Below are positions 40,941 through 49,042 of a DNA stretch of 64,000 bases, piece after piece. The position numbers and the translations under genes are program-made. Below the pieces are notes generated by a model, which searched no databases, had not been told where the DNA came from, and saw nothing but the letters and a program-made list of their open reading frames with translations. The DNA is from a virus: positions 1 through 64,000 of IMG/VR virus record IMGVR_UViG_3300044970_001297; one strand, written 5' to 3'. The first letter of the stretch is position 1. Each line of letters starts with the position of its first letter.

Positions 40941-43436
40941 TCAGGCGACGATGTCCATGAGGCGGTTGATGAACATGCGGTTCGTCTCGTCGCGCTTCAT
41001 GGCAGCGATGAAGGCACGGGTCGCAGCGACCTTCCTGTTCTTCAACTTCTCAAACTTCGCATCCTCGTTCTTCGCGATCTCCTCGGCGCGACGGCGATCC
41101 TGCACCTGGACGAAGAAGTAGGAAGCGTATCCCGAATTCGGGTTGTTGATCGCGACGAACTTCTCGGCATCGAACTTCTCACGGAGGACCTTCGTCTTCT
41201 CCAAGCGGGTGGTGTAATCGTCCTTGTCGGCAGTCGCGAGACGATCAAAGGTCGAGCAGTACGAGAGGCTCTGCATCATCATGATGCCGACCACATCGCA
41301 TCCCGTGGCATCCTTGAACATGTTGACCACCGCGGTGTTGCCGTGACCCGTATGACGGCGACCGTTGGCGGCATCGATCATCACCTTGGAGACATGGCGG
41401 TAGTGACCACCGGTGTTCTTGCTCTTGCTGAGATCCTCAGGAGTGTTGACGCGGTTGATGACGCTCATGCCTTCGCCATCGGTGAGGGTGATGAAGGTCA
41501 CCTTGGTGTTGCTGGACTTTCGGAAGTTGTTGACGATGTCACGCATGGCAAGGATCGACTCGTCAAGCGGGGTCGTGCCAAGCATCAGCGAGTCAACGCA
41601 CTCGACCTGAGAGTAGCGACCGCTGACCATCTTGGCGAGGAGCGAGAGGCGACCCATCACCCGCGCGAACTTCTTGTTGTCCATGTTCTGGTTGTAGACC
41701 TGAACAAGGCTGAACGCCTCAAAGGTTGCCGTGTATCCCTTCGCAACGGTGCCAGCGGGGAGGTTGCAGACATGCTCGGTGAAGAGGCGACGCTCGTCAA
41801 GCGCACACCAATTCACGCGGGACGATCCACCGTAGCGAAGCGCGTCGGCGCGGGTCGGCTTCTTGCCGTCCTGATCCGCAGGGAAATGCTTGTTGTTCTT
41901 CGCGAAGAGGTCATCCGCGAACTTGCTGTACATGCTGTTGAAGAAGTAGACCTCGGCAGGGATTCCGACGCGACGGCAGAACATCAGGAGAGCCGCGAGT
42001 TGGCTCACGGTGTCGTTGAGCATGACGCTCATCGAACCCGACCAGTCGAGGAGGATCACGATGCCGTGGTTCTTCTCGTCGCGCTTGATGGTCATGCGCT
42101 CAAAGATGTCCTCGCTGAACTTGTACTTGGCAAGGTTGCGGCAGGAGATGCGACCCGTCTTCGCGCTCGACTCGCGAGCGTAGTTGCGAGCCGCACGACG
42201 CACTTCGAAGCGACGGCACATCTGGTCGACCGCACGACGGTTCTCCGCGACGAGTTCCTTGAAGGCTTCCGCTGCCGCCTTGTCGAGGTGTTCCGACACG
42301 CTGCCCGTGATCTTGTGGTACTTCGACGGAACGCTCTGGTTCATCAGGTCGATGAACTCGTCGCTGCTCACGACGATCTTCGAAGTGTCGATCTGCGGGA
42401 CGCGGATGGCGTGTTCGACAACCTGGTTGTTGACGAACTTCTTCATGGCCTTCTCCATCTCGCCAACGGTCGAAGCCGCATCGGGAGCGTACTGCTGCGC
42501 CTCGACCTCTTCCTTGCCGCCATCGGTCTCGTCTGAGGCTTCGGCAGTCGAGCCATCGTCCTGAGCCGATTCGTCGCCGTCGTTGCCACTGGACGAATCC
42601 TCGCGCTCGCCGTTGCCCTGCTCGTCGCTACGCTCGCTCTTGTCCTCGGCACCCGCTTCGCGAGTCTCGGACGAATCGGTCTTGTCGTTGCCGTCCTCGC
42701 GGGAAGCAGCACCTTCGCGCTTCTCCTCGCCGTTGTCGCCGTCCTGCTCGGACGAAGCCGAACCGCTCTGCTGCTTGCCGTCGCTCTTGGTCTGGTTGGT
42801 GCGGCTTCCCTCGCCCTGCTCCTCCTCGCGCTCGCGCTTCTGGTTCTTCGCGAACTCGTAGACCTCGGCAGCGATGGCGGTGACATCATCGAAGGTACGC
42901 GCCGCGTTGATCGCGTCCACGAACTTCATCTCCTCCGCGCTGAAGGGAACCTGAACGCCAAGGTGGATGCCCATCTTGAAGTGGATGTTCAGGCGGTCGA
43001 TGGTCGAGAGGGAAGCGAGGTCGCGACCCTTGAGGTTGAAGGCATCCATGGTGCTGAGGGCCTGGTAGCCGTTGATGAAGTCGCGGCGAAGACCAGGAAA
43101 CTCGCGCTTGATCATGCGCTCAATGCGAGCGTCTTCGATCACATTGATGTAGTCCTTCGCGACCATGGCATTCTTGGTGCCGCCGATGCGGATGCTGGCT
43201 TCCTTCCACGCATCGGCAGGAGTGTACTTGGCATGGCCGACCTCATGGCCGACAAGGAAGTCATAGACGCTCTGGTCCTTGTTGTCCCACTGCGGCAGAA
43301 CAAGCCGACGCGAGTCGAGTTCGAAGTAGGCAGTCTCGCACTCATGCGAGTGTTCGACGGTGAGGTTCTCCGACGCGAGCAGACGCGCCATGATGGAATT
43401 GCGAGCGGTGTTTGCGGTGTTCATGGTAGTAGCCAT
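40941..43436 (-). CDS. cobT: CobT-like VWA-domain protein
   Basis: An 831-residue protein. Residues 64-68 (GHEVGHAKY) form an HExxH-like motif seen in CobT-type proteins. A long Ser/Glu/Asp/Gly-rich linker spans about 195-320. The C-terminal von Willebrand A domain carries the MIDAS motif D464-W-S466-G-S468. In aerobic B12 synthesis CobT pairs with the AAA+ protein CobS to drive cobalt insertion with CobN. A CobS-like gene is 5.6 kb away and a B12-dependent reductase is in the same genome, but no CobN is seen. The pair could instead be a MoxR-VWA-type remodelling chaperone. The start is at 43436, 9 bases after a -10 box. Confidence 0.75.
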   Translation of the reverse strand: MATTMNTANTARNSIMARLLASENLTVEHSHECETAYFELDSRRLVLPQWDNKDQSVYDFLVGHEVGHAKYTPADAWKEASIRIGGTKNAMVAKDYINVIEDARIERMIKREFPGLRRDFINGYQALSTMDAFNLKGRDLASLSTIDRLNIHFKMGIHLGVQVPFSAEEMKFVDAINAARTFDDVTAIAAEVYEFAKNQKREREEEQGEGSRTNQTKSDGKQQSGSASSEQDGDNGEEKREGAASREDGNDKTDSSETREAGAEDKSERSDEQGNGEREDSSSGNDGDESAQDDGSTAEASDETDGGKEEVEAQQYAPDAASTVGEMEKAMKKFVNNQVVEHAIRVPQIDTSKIVVSSDEFIDLMNQSVPSKYHKITGSVSEHLDKAAAEAFKELVAENRRAVDQMCRRFEVRRAARNYARESSAKTGRISCRNLAKYKFSEDIFERMTIKRDEKNHGIVILLDWSGSMSVMLNDTVSQLAALLMFCRRVGIPAEVYFFNSMYSKFADDLFAKNNKHFPADQDGKKPTRADALRYGGSSRVNWCALDERRLFTEHVCNLPAGTVAKGYTATFEAFSLVQVYNQNMDNKKFARVMGRLSLLAKMVSGRYSQVECVDSLMLGTTPLDESILAMRDIVNNFRKSSNTKVTFITLTDGEGMSVINRVNTPEDLSKSKNTGGHYRHVSKVMIDAANGRRHTGHGNTAVVNMFKDATGCDVVGIMMMQSLSYCSTFDRLATADKDDYTTRLEKTKVLREKFDAEKFVAINNPNSGYASYFFVQVQDRRRAEEIAKNEDAKFEKLKNRKVAATRAFIAAMKRDETNRMFINRLMDIVA

Positions 43437-43444
43437 ATGCTGTA

Positions 43445-43473
43445 AGTATACATTACATCGGCACTTAGGACAA
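43445..43473 (-). promoter_or_regulatory. Sigma70-like promoter for the CobT-like gene
   Basis: Minus strand TTGTCC, a 17-base spacer, TATACT. Only 8 bases separate the -10 box from the ATG at 43436, so the mRNA may lack a leader. Confidence 0.6.
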
Positions 43474-43510
43474 CCCACTTGAGCGTAGGGAATGAAATAC
43501 GGGCAAGATT

Positions 43511-43537
43511 GTAAGTCTTGGGAATATCAGGACTTAC
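43511..43537. promoter_or_regulatory. Inverted-repeat element upstream of the CobT-like gene (copy 1)
   Basis: GTAAGTC...GACTTAC, 27 bp. It starts 75 bp from the CobT-like ATG. The outer 9 and 11 bases on each side are the same as in the element at 50390-50416, which lies 76 bp from the CobS-like start. No T-run follows, so it is not an ordinary terminator. It could be an operator or an activator site. Confidence 0.65.
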
Positions 43538-43843
43538 GCAGAATGGCTGAAATCGGGCTGATTCGGGGGCATTATTCGGACGCGGGACGGGGCAAGAATC
43601 TTTGGAAATCTTGCTGGGAACAGTGTTTTCGGGCTTGACGGCGGGTCTGGAATTTGGCATTGCCGTCTTCCCCATTTCCCACTCCCAGACATTTCCCAAA
43701 CTCCCCATCTCTTCCTATCGCATTCACTCAGACACCCCCCTACCCCCTCCCCCCACTTTTATTTTGCCCTATGTTGAAAATGCAAAATCGGCTTGGCAAT
43801 TTTTTCTCACCAAACCGATTTCCCAAAGTTCCCATTCCTGTTC

Positions 43844-44020
43844 CTACTTGCCTCTGCGGAGTGCGGCTACCTTTCCAAACAGGTACTCCACCGCATCATA
43901 GACGAACAGAGCCACATTCACCACAACGACTGAGGCTAGGAGCATCGTGTACATCGGAATGTACAGAAGCGCATCCTCGGTCTTCCACTTCAGCAGTTGC
44001 CATCTTGTCGGTGTTTGCAT
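43844..44020 (-). CDS. Small membrane protein (58 residues)
   Basis: The frame starts MQTPTRWQLLKWKTEDALLY and has one transmembrane segment, MLLASVVVVNVALFVYDAVE, then a basic tail LRRGK. GGAAGGGG lies 10 bases before the ATG. It overlaps the 3' end of the metallophosphoesterase gene by 31 bases in another frame. Function unknown. Confidence 0.6.
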   Translation of the reverse strand: MQTPTRWQLLKWKTEDALLYIPMYTMLLASVVVVNVALFVYDAVEYLFGKVAALRRGK

Positions 44021-44754
44021 AGTTCCAATCCCCTTCCGATGTCACGAATGTATGTGAGGTTCTCCTCATCCGTCCAACACCCGCAGTTCATGTAGTGGAT
44101 CTTTCCGATCATCTTGTCCGCTGGCTCATGGATGTGTCCGCAGATCACTCCATCGTACCCATGCTTCTCTGCGTACTCGGCAAGATGCCTTTCGAAACTT
44201 CCTATGAACATCGTTGCCTTCTTGAACTTGACCTTTATGAACTTTGACAATGACCAGTATCGAAATCCAAGTTTCCGCCTCACCCAATTGTACCAGTCGT
44301 TCACCTCTATCAGGAGTTCATACCCGATGTCCCCGATCTTGGAGACGAATGTCCCGATCTTGTACTTGCACACCAGATCGAACTGGTGTCCGTGCAGGAC
44401 AAGGTAGCGGCGACCGTCTGATGCCGTGTAGTCGCACCGCTCATGCAGATGGATTCCACCGAACGACCTCGACTCTGAGAACCGATGCATGAACTCGTCA
44501 TGGTTTCCCCAGATGTAGTGGACTTCACCAGACTTCCCCTTCTTCAGCAACTTCCGTATGCAATCGACATGGTCTGTCTGTGTCTTTGCATCCATTCGAA
44601 ATGCCTGTTGGAATCGCCAGATGTCGAGGATGTCGCCCACAAGGAAGACATTGTTCGATTCGTCCTCCTTGAGGAACTCCTTCAGTCTTGCGGCTTTGCA
44701 CTTGTTCGATGCGAGGTGGAGGTCTGAGATGAAGAGAGCGGTCTTTGTGGGCAT
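43990..44754 (-). CDS. Metallophosphoesterase, LpxH-like
   Basis: A 254-residue protein starting MPTKTALFISDLHLAS. All five calcineurin-type motifs are visible: D-x-H (SDLHLAS), GD-x-x-D (VGDILDIW), GNHDE, the HGHQFD region and GHIHEP. The closest known group is LpxH/UDP-2,3-diacylglucosamine pyrophosphatase, with its conserved HGHQFD-type motif, which acts at the inner membrane in lipid A synthesis. A phage copy could alter host envelope lipids or have a nucleotide substrate. The substrate is not proven. Confidence 0.75.
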   Translation of the reverse strand: MPTKTALFISDLHLASNKCKAARLKEFLKEDESNNVFLVGDILDIWRFQQAFRMDAKTQTDHVDCIRKLLKKGKSGEVHYIWGNHDEFMHRFSESRSFGGIHLHERCDYTASDGRRYLVLHGHQFDLVCKYKIGTFVSKIGDIGYELLIEVNDWYNWVRRKLGFRYWSLSKFIKVKFKKATMFIGSFERHLAEYAEKHGYDGVICGHIHEPADKMIGKIHYMNCGCWTDEENLTYIRDIGRGLELCKHRQDGNC

Positions 44755-44765
44755 GTTGCAGATAT

Positions 44766-44891
44766 CTATCGCCTCAACATGTTGTCCATGTCCTTGCGGA
44801 TCTCCTGCACGATCATGTGGATCTTTCCAGCGTACCACCCCGCACCGAATGAACAGATTGCGAGTCCGATTGTGAGAATCATCTCTGTCAT
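44766..44891 (-). CDS. Small membrane peptide (41 residues)
   Basis: The frame is MTEMILTIGLAICSFGAGWY, then AGKIHMIVQEIRKDMDNMLR. It has one N-terminal hydrophobic segment and an amphipathic helix. Its ATG overlaps the upstream stop as ATGA, which indicates translational coupling. Role unknown. Confidence 0.5.
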   Translation of the reverse strand: MTEMILTIGLAICSFGAGWYAGKIHMIVQEIRKDMDNMLRR

Positions 44892-45118
44892 GGCTGTTCG
44901 CCTCCGTAGTTAGTGAACCGTCTCCAACTCCTGCCCTGCAACACCTTGTATGCGTCTTCTACGAGTTTCGCAAGTTCCACGGTGTTGCCCGTTCGCGTCT
45001 CTGGGTTGTAGTAGCCGTCCCAATCCACAAGCAGGATCGAAGCGTTCGTGATCCGCTCCTCAAGGTCCTTGACCCGATTCTGAAGATTGGTGATTTCGGC
45101 ATCAGGCATTGATTGCAT
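44888..45118 (-). CDS. Hypothetical protein
   Basis: A 76-residue protein starting MQSMPDAEITNLQNRVKDLE. The N-terminal 30 residues form a coiled coil, then WDGYYNPETRTGN. The start at 45118 is chosen because AAGGA lies about 9 bases upstream; 45109 is possible. It overlaps the upstream gene by 17 bases. Confidence 0.5.
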   Translation of the reverse strand: MQSMPDAEITNLQNRVKDLEERITNASILLVDWDGYYNPETRTGNTVELAKLVEDAYKVLQGRSWRRFTNYGGEQP

Positions 45119-45473
45119 AGTTGTATCCTTGGCTGGAGTTCGCATCGTCTCGCGCACAGAACTCATCCTGCACCATCTCAATGTGTGGGCTGTAGTCTGT
45201 CTTCGCAAAGCCTTGCTCCAGCAGGGCAGTGTAGATCTCCCGTGCCACATCGATGTGCATCTTTCGCACTTCTCCCGAATGCCGAAAGACGAACTTGCAG
45301 TACGAGTATTCGCCCTTGATGAATATCTGATATCCCGTCACGGGGTCGAAGAAGATCTGGTTTCCATCCACTCGGACCTGGTAGTGATCTCCCCAATCCT
45401 GAAACGAGAAGACGAGATTGGGGCGACCTTGCGAATCGTTTAGCAGCAGGGTGTGTGTCTTTACTTCCTTCAT
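45102..45473 (-). CDS. Hypothetical protein
   Basis: A 123-residue protein with beta-type sequence (NLVFSFQDWGDHYQVRVDGN, GEYSYCKFVFRHSGEVRKM). There is no recognised motif. It overlaps the next gene by 4 bases (ATGA), and both belong to the run of small early-type genes. Confidence 0.6.
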   Translation of the reverse strand: MKEVKTHTLLLNDSQGRPNLVFSFQDWGDHYQVRVDGNQIFFDPVTGYQIFIKGEYSYCKFVFRHSGEVRKMHIDVAREIYTALLEQGFAKTDYSPHIEMVQDEFCARDDANSSQGYNYAINA

Positions 45474-45823
45474 TGCTTCGAAACCTCATACTTCTTTCCG
45501 TTGAATCCTTCGTGGGCAACCATCGACTTCCAGAGTTTCCTCAACACTTCGATGTCGTAGTACTTGTTCCCGATGAAGTCCTTGTTCTCCTCCTGCACAT
45601 CGGTCAGGCATGACCATGAGAACACCATGGTCGGTTCGCCAGGCTCTTGTCCGCAGTACTGCACGACCTTTCCGCAGTACGGAGTTCCATGATAGTCATT
45701 GTAGATCGTGAACACCATCATGCTTCGCGGACGAGAGTACTGTCCATTCTCAAGCACCTCCTCGCGGACAAGGATATGAATCGAATCGGCAGGAGCGAGG
45801 TCGTGAAGATCGTACTTGCTCAT
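45470..45823 (-). CDS. Hypothetical protein
   Basis: A 117-residue protein starting MSKYDLHDLAPADSIHILVR after GGAGAATCC. Cysteines in CGKVVQYCGQE and FSWSCLTD are not arranged as an obvious zinc site. Mixed alpha/beta, cytoplasmic. Function unknown. Confidence 0.6.
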   Translation of the reverse strand: MSKYDLHDLAPADSIHILVREEVLENGQYSRPRSMMVFTIYNDYHGTPYCGKVVQYCGQEPGEPTMVFSWSCLTDVQEENKDFIGNKYYDIEVLRKLWKSMVAHEGFNGKKYEVSKQ

Positions 45824-45836
45824 TGTTGGATTCTCC

Positions 45837-46148
45837 TCAGGCGTTGGAGCGGATCGCGGAGGGCATGGTCGATGCCGCATGGATGAACTTCGCGACCTCG
45901 TTCGTTGTGAGATGCCCAAGGACATTATCGCTGTTGTAGTCGAAGCCCGTGACATGCACCCACTCATGCGTATCGGCATCCCATGCCGCGACCTCTGCGG
46001 TGGTCTTGCCATCGGAGTAGTTGTGGTTTCCCCAACGGATGGAAACGGTGATGCGGTTCGCGAAGGTCATCGTGAAGCCGCGATTGTAATCGGTGGTGAC
46101 AAGGTTCAGACGGTTGAGGGAATCGGAGATGGAATTCTTGTTCGTCAT
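45837..46148 (-). CDS. Conserved hypothetical phage protein
   Basis: A 103-residue protein starting MTNKNSISDSLNRLNLVTTD. The segment FTMTFANRITVSIRWGNHNY followed by TAEVAAWD resembles a family of small phage proteins with F-x-N-G-x-T-V-S-I-Q-x-G-x-x-N-Y. It uses the GGAAACACACA-ATG leader repeated in this cluster. Role unknown. Confidence 0.65.
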   Translation of the reverse strand: MTNKNSISDSLNRLNLVTTDYNRGFTMTFANRITVSIRWGNHNYSDGKTTAEVAAWDADTHEWVHVTGFDYNSDNVLGHLTTNEVAKFIHAASTMPSAIRSNA

Positions 46149-46170
46149 TGTGTGTTTCCTTCTGTGAGTT

Positions 46171-46383
46171 TCACCGACCACGCGCATACTCGCGCTCAAG
46201 CCTCTCTGCTCCCCGCGATGTCCGTGCCACGAAGAGTTCACCCGCGGTCTTGTGCGAGTAGATGATTCTCGCATGGTACTTGAATGTGTGCTTGTCGCTG
46301 CACTTCACGCAGTGCTTCGTCTCTGGCAGGAACTCAAGTCGGGCATTCGGGATCTCGTTTCCGCAGTCTTCGCAATCACGCAT
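46171..46383 (-). CDS. DksA/TraR-type zinc finger protein
   Basis: A 70-residue protein. CEDCGNEIPNARLEFLPETK followed by HCVKC is the C4 zinc finger of the DksA/TraR family (C-x2-C ... R-L ... C-x2-C). Small family members bind the secondary channel of RNA polymerase and change transcription. At 70 residues it fits TraR-like phage proteins, although the coiled-coil tip is not obvious and most of the C-terminal part is basic. Confidence 0.75.
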   Translation of the reverse strand: MRDCEDCGNEIPNARLEFLPETKHCVKCSDKHTFKYHARIIYSHKTAGELFVARTSRGAERLEREYARGR

Positions 46384-46576
46384 ATGCGATCCTTTCGAAT
46401 GAGAACTTCACGGTCTTGCGTTCGATCCGCGCCTCTGCATCGTCGTGCATCTTGCGCTGCTTGATGATGCCCTTGCCGTTTCCGAACGGCTTGCAGATCG
46501 TGCGGTTGTGCTTCGTCACCGCTGTACCTTCGCGCTCCGCTTCCAAGTCGAACCTGTCGATGACTCGCTTCGGCAT
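46376..46576 (-). CDS. Basic hypothetical protein
   Basis: A 66-residue protein, MPKRVIDRFDLEAEREGTAV, with a basic C-terminal half. It has a strong AGGAGG site before the ATG and overlaps the DksA/TraR-like gene by 8 bases. It is probably co-translated with that gene. No motif is recognised. Confidence 0.5.
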   Translation of the reverse strand: MPKRVIDRFDLEAEREGTAVTKHNRTICKPFGNGKGIIKQRKMHDDAEARIERKTVKFSFERIAYA

Positions 46577-46599
46577 TGCGAACCTCCTGTACGACCATC

Positions 46600-46671
46600 T
46601 TACCTCGGGGCGAAATCCATGTCAAGCCCCAAGACGAAACCAAGAAAGCACACGAAAAGATTCAGAACCAT
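46600..46671 (-). CDS. Possible 23-residue hydrophobic peptide
   Basis: The frame MVLNLFVCFLGFVLGLDMDF, then APR, starts exactly after the GGAAACACACA leader used by neighbouring real genes. It is hydrophobic through residue 16. It could be a tiny membrane peptide or the start of a decayed gene next to the tRNA. Confidence 0.35.
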   Translation of the reverse strand: MVLNLFVCFLGFVLGLDMDFAPR

Positions 46672-46702
46672 TGTGTGTTTCCTTCTGTGAGTTTTCTCAA
46701 AC

Positions 46703-46774
46703 GCTCCCGATAGGATTCGAACCTATGACCTGGTCTTTAGGAAAGACCCGCGCTATCCTCTACGCTACGGGAGC
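46703..46774 (-). tRNA. tRNA-Arg (anticodon CCT)
   Basis: The minus strand folds as a cloverleaf with acceptor GCTCCCG / CGGGAGC, anticodon stem GGTCT / AGACC around loop TTCCTAA, and T-arm with loop TTCGAAT. CCA is not encoded. It reads AGG, a codon that is rare in many hosts. Confidence 0.88.
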
Positions 46775-46781
46775 AGTCCAT

Positions 46782-47147
46782 TCACGCGCCCTTGACGAGC
46801 ATCGAAGGCAACTTCCACTCTTCGATGTTCTTGCTGTCCCGCACCCAATAGAACACGGAGTCGTTGTCATCCACCATGAGGGTGCCGTGGCATTCGCGCA
46901 GCATCTCGTCGCACTCGCTGAGGATCGCGGTCCTCGTATCCTTCGGGAGGTCGAGGATCTCGTCCTCCGTGATGATGATGTTCGCGAAGGAACCAGGCGG
47001 AAGCCATGCAATCGGATCCTCTGAGAAACACGCATTCCCCCGAATGCCCTCAAGCCATGCGACGAGATCGCAGACCTGTTCGAAGGGCGTGGTCACGATG
47101 TACGAAATCAGATTCTCCGCGACGAGAAGGAACTTCACCTTATCCAT
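46782..47147 (-). CDS. Hypothetical protein
   Basis: A 121-residue protein starting MDKVKFLLVAENLISYIVTT. It has a mixed fold with three cysteines in SECDEMLRECHG and an upstream ACFSED. The start is 47147, with AAGGTG upstream; it overlaps the previous gene by 8 bases. Function unknown. Confidence 0.6.
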   Translation of the reverse strand: MDKVKFLLVAENLISYIVTTPFEQVCDLVAWLEGIRGNACFSEDPIAWLPPGSFANIIITEDEILDLPKDTRTAILSECDEMLRECHGTLMVDDNDSVFYWVRDSKNIEEWKLPSMLVKGA

Positions 47148-47544
47148 TCGCAGCACCTTCCTTTCCGATCAGTTCACGAAGCAGGAGATCGTCGCCATCG
47201 GTGTCGTTGAGGATGCCCTCGACACGGAGCATCATCGTCTCACCGAAGTTCTCCTTCATGAAGTTGGTGAGTTGGAGGTTGAGAGACTTCGACTTCGGAT
47301 CCATCGGAATGTTTGCATTCTGATAGACGATGTAGTTGTTTTCGATGATCTTCGAAAGGATCTTCGAAATCTCGTTGAGAGAGAACACAGAGATTCGCGC
47401 CTCGTTGTACTTGTTCTTGAGACGGCGATTCTCATCATTGAGCGCGAGGATCTTGGAGACGATGATCTTCTTGCCCACCTCGCTCTCCATGCACTTGAGG
47501 ATGGCAGTTTCGGCAACGGTCTTTGCGGTGGAGTTGCTGCTCAT
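47140..47544 (-). CDS. Hypothetical helical protein
   Basis: A 134-residue protein starting MSSNSTAKTVAETAILKCME. It is predicted to be mostly helical with a coiled-coil segment (ILALNDENRRLKNKYNEARI). The start follows the AGGAAAC-type leader. Function unknown. Confidence 0.6.
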   Translation of the reverse strand: MSSNSTAKTVAETAILKCMESEVGKKIIVSKILALNDENRRLKNKYNEARISVFSLNEISKILSKIIENNYIVYQNANIPMDPKSKSLNLQLTNFMKENFGETMMLRVEGILNDTDGDDLLLRELIGKEGAANG

Positions 47545-47599
47545 TGCGAGTTTCCTTTGTTTGTTTTCGTGTTCTCGGAAAGACAGACTACGCACTCAC

Positions 47600-47896
47600 T
47601 CACTCGTCATCGTCAAAGTACTCATCTTCGTCCTCGCCCTCCCACTCTTCCTCTTCGTCATCTTCGAACTCGTCTTCCTCTTCCTCGCAGTCGAGGTCTT
47701 CCCACTCGTTCTCCTCTTCCTCGTCTTCGAAGTCATCATCGTCATCGAACTCGTCATCGTCTTCGAAGTCTTCGCCGTCCTCGTCTTCGTCCTCCTCCTC
47801 GTCCCACTCGCTCTCGTCATCGTCGTAGTCCTCCTCAAGCGCAATGAGGGTGCGGTCGAGGTGGTCGCGGTAGAAAGTATCTTCGTCGTTGCTCAT
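47600..47896 (-). CDS. Extremely acidic protein, possible DNA mimic
   Basis: A 98-residue protein. After the first ~20 residues (MSNDEDTFYRDHLDRTLIAL) about 62 of the last 78 residues are Asp or Glu, with scattered Trp, Phe and Tyr. This composition is typical of DNA-mimic or histone-sequestering proteins, such as phage inhibitors of restriction or of nucleoid proteins. It uses the conserved cluster leader, so the gene is likely expressed. No specific target can be read. Confidence 0.6.
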   Translation of the reverse strand: MSNDEDTFYRDHLDRTLIALEEDYDDDESEWDEEEDEDEDGEDFEDDDEFDDDDDFEDEEEENEWEDLDCEEEEDEFEDDEEEEWEGEDEDEYFDDDE

Positions 47897-47920
47897 TGTG
47901 TGTTTCTCTCTTTCTCAGTT

Positions 47921-48208
47921 TCAGGAGGTGACGGTTGCAAGTTCGCGAAGCATGTCGGCAATCTGCTGCCAGTTGATCGTCGGGTCATCGACCTTGACTC
48001 CATCGGGAGTCTCTTGCTTGCGGTAGTGGTCATCGAACGCGATGCTGACGAACGCCTTTGCCCATGCCGCAGTAGGAAGATTACCACGGGCATGGAGCCT
48101 GTCAACAGCCTTCACGGAAGTCTTGTAAAGATTCTCGTCGTTCGAAAGCCAGAGCGAAATGTTCCATGTGCTGTGGTTCGACCAACCATTGTAAGTTTCA
48201 GAACTCAT
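47921..48208 (-). CDS. DUF7249-like conserved phage protein
   Basis: A 95-residue protein. The start [20 protein letters not shown], then LSNDENLY, matches a widespread phage/plasmid family (YNGWxNxxTWxxxLWLxND). The C-terminal part ([30 protein letters not shown]) also fits. Function of the family is unknown. Confidence 0.7.
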   Translation of the reverse strand: MSSETYNGWSNHSTWNISLWLSNDENLYKTSVKAVDRLHARGNLPTAAWAKAFVSIAFDDHYRKQETPDGVKVDDPTINWQQIADMLRELATVTS

Positions 48209-48228
48209 TGTGTGTTTCCCTCTGTGTT

Positions 48229-48519
48229 TCAGGAGTTGGTGTTCTCGTTGCTGCCGTTGCCGTCCTGTTCCGTCGTGTTCTGCGGAGCGACGGGTGCGGG
48301 TGACGGAATCGGGTTGTTGTTCCACACGATGCCACCGACCGCACGACCGCGCTTGAGCGTGATGCGGGTTCCATAGCGCGAGAGCATCAGGCGACGGATG
48401 GTGGACGCGGAAACGCCAGTCAACTTGCCAAGGGTCTTGAAGTTCGTCTTGCCGTTGTTGAGGGTGTTCTCGACGGTGTTCCAATCAATGATGTTCGGGT
48501 TGATGGGCTTACGAGCCAT
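48229..48519 (-). CDS. Small DNA-binding (helix-turn-helix) protein
   Basis: A 96-residue protein. [20 protein letters not shown] at about residues 27-46 looks like a helix-turn-helix, followed by basic LKRGRAVGG. The C-terminal tail is Asn/Pro-rich and probably disordered. It may regulate the small-gene cluster. That is inferred. Confidence 0.6.
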   Translation of the reverse strand: MARKPINPNIIDWNTVENTLNNGKTNFKTLGKLTGVSASTIRRLMLSRYGTRITLKRGRAVGGIVWNNNPIPSPAPVAPQNTTEQDGNGSNENTNS

Positions 48520-48598
48520 TGTGAGTTTCTCCTGCTGAAGTTTGAAATTTGAAAAACAGAAAACGAATTTTGAGTTTGCGGTCGCTTACAAGTTCAGT

Positions 48599-48973
48599 TC
48601 ATGCGAGATCTCCGTACTGAACTCCCGTCTGCGGATCGCTGTCTGAGGGAGTGTTGCAGCACGATGCACTGCGTCGAGCCTGTGCTGCGATTCGGACATT
48701 CTGTCGTTCGATCACGCGCTGAAGAGCCGCGTTCCGCTCGCTGAGATTGCGAACTTCTTCCTGAAGATCACGGATCTTCTTCTCGTCGCCCTCACACGCC
48801 TCGACTTCGTTCTTCCACCCAGTTGCCTTGCGAACCGCATCGGCGGCAACACGCTCAAGACGCGCATTGTCCTCGCGCAGTTGAATGATGATCTTCTCGC
48901 GGTTCTGAATCGTCTCCGCGAGGGACTCGACCACGGTGCCGCACACATCGCTGAAAGAGGGAATGTTGCTCAT
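48599..48973 (-). CDS. Coiled-coil hypothetical protein
   Basis: A 124-residue protein starting MSNIPSFSDVCGTVVESLAE. A long coiled coil spans about residues 18-95. A CC pair occurs near the C-terminus. Function unknown. Confidence 0.6.
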   Translation of the reverse strand: MSNIPSFSDVCGTVVESLAETIQNREKIIIQLREDNARLERVAADAVRKATGWKNEVEACEGDEKKIRDLQEEVRNLSERNAALQRVIERQNVRIAAQARRSASCCNTPSDSDPQTGVQYGDLA

Positions 48974-49042
48974 GATGAAAACTCCGAATGTGAAATTTAG
49001 AACTGCGAAATGGGCGGTCGCATCGCCCACCGATGGCGTAGG

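Larger units (their letters stand above)
43437..43843. other. Long intergenic region upstream of the CobT-like gene
   Basis: About 400 bases without a supportable gene. It contains the promoter and inverted repeat noted separately, and a polypyrimidine tract on the plus strand (43731-43765, mostly C with some T). Several open frames cross it on both strands, but none has a ribosome-binding site or protein-like composition. Confidence 0.5.

Noticed and set aside
40908-42536. Long plus-strand frame of 542 codons opposite the CobT-like gene
   Set aside because: It is the antisense shadow of the CobT-like gene; the long acidic and GC-rich region avoids stops on the opposite strand.
43602-44022. 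Plus-strand frames of about 100-120 codons in the intergenic region
   Set aside because: Composition (Pro/Ser runs) and lack of a ribosome-binding site are typical of chance frames; the minus strand carries the real small gene at 43844-44020.
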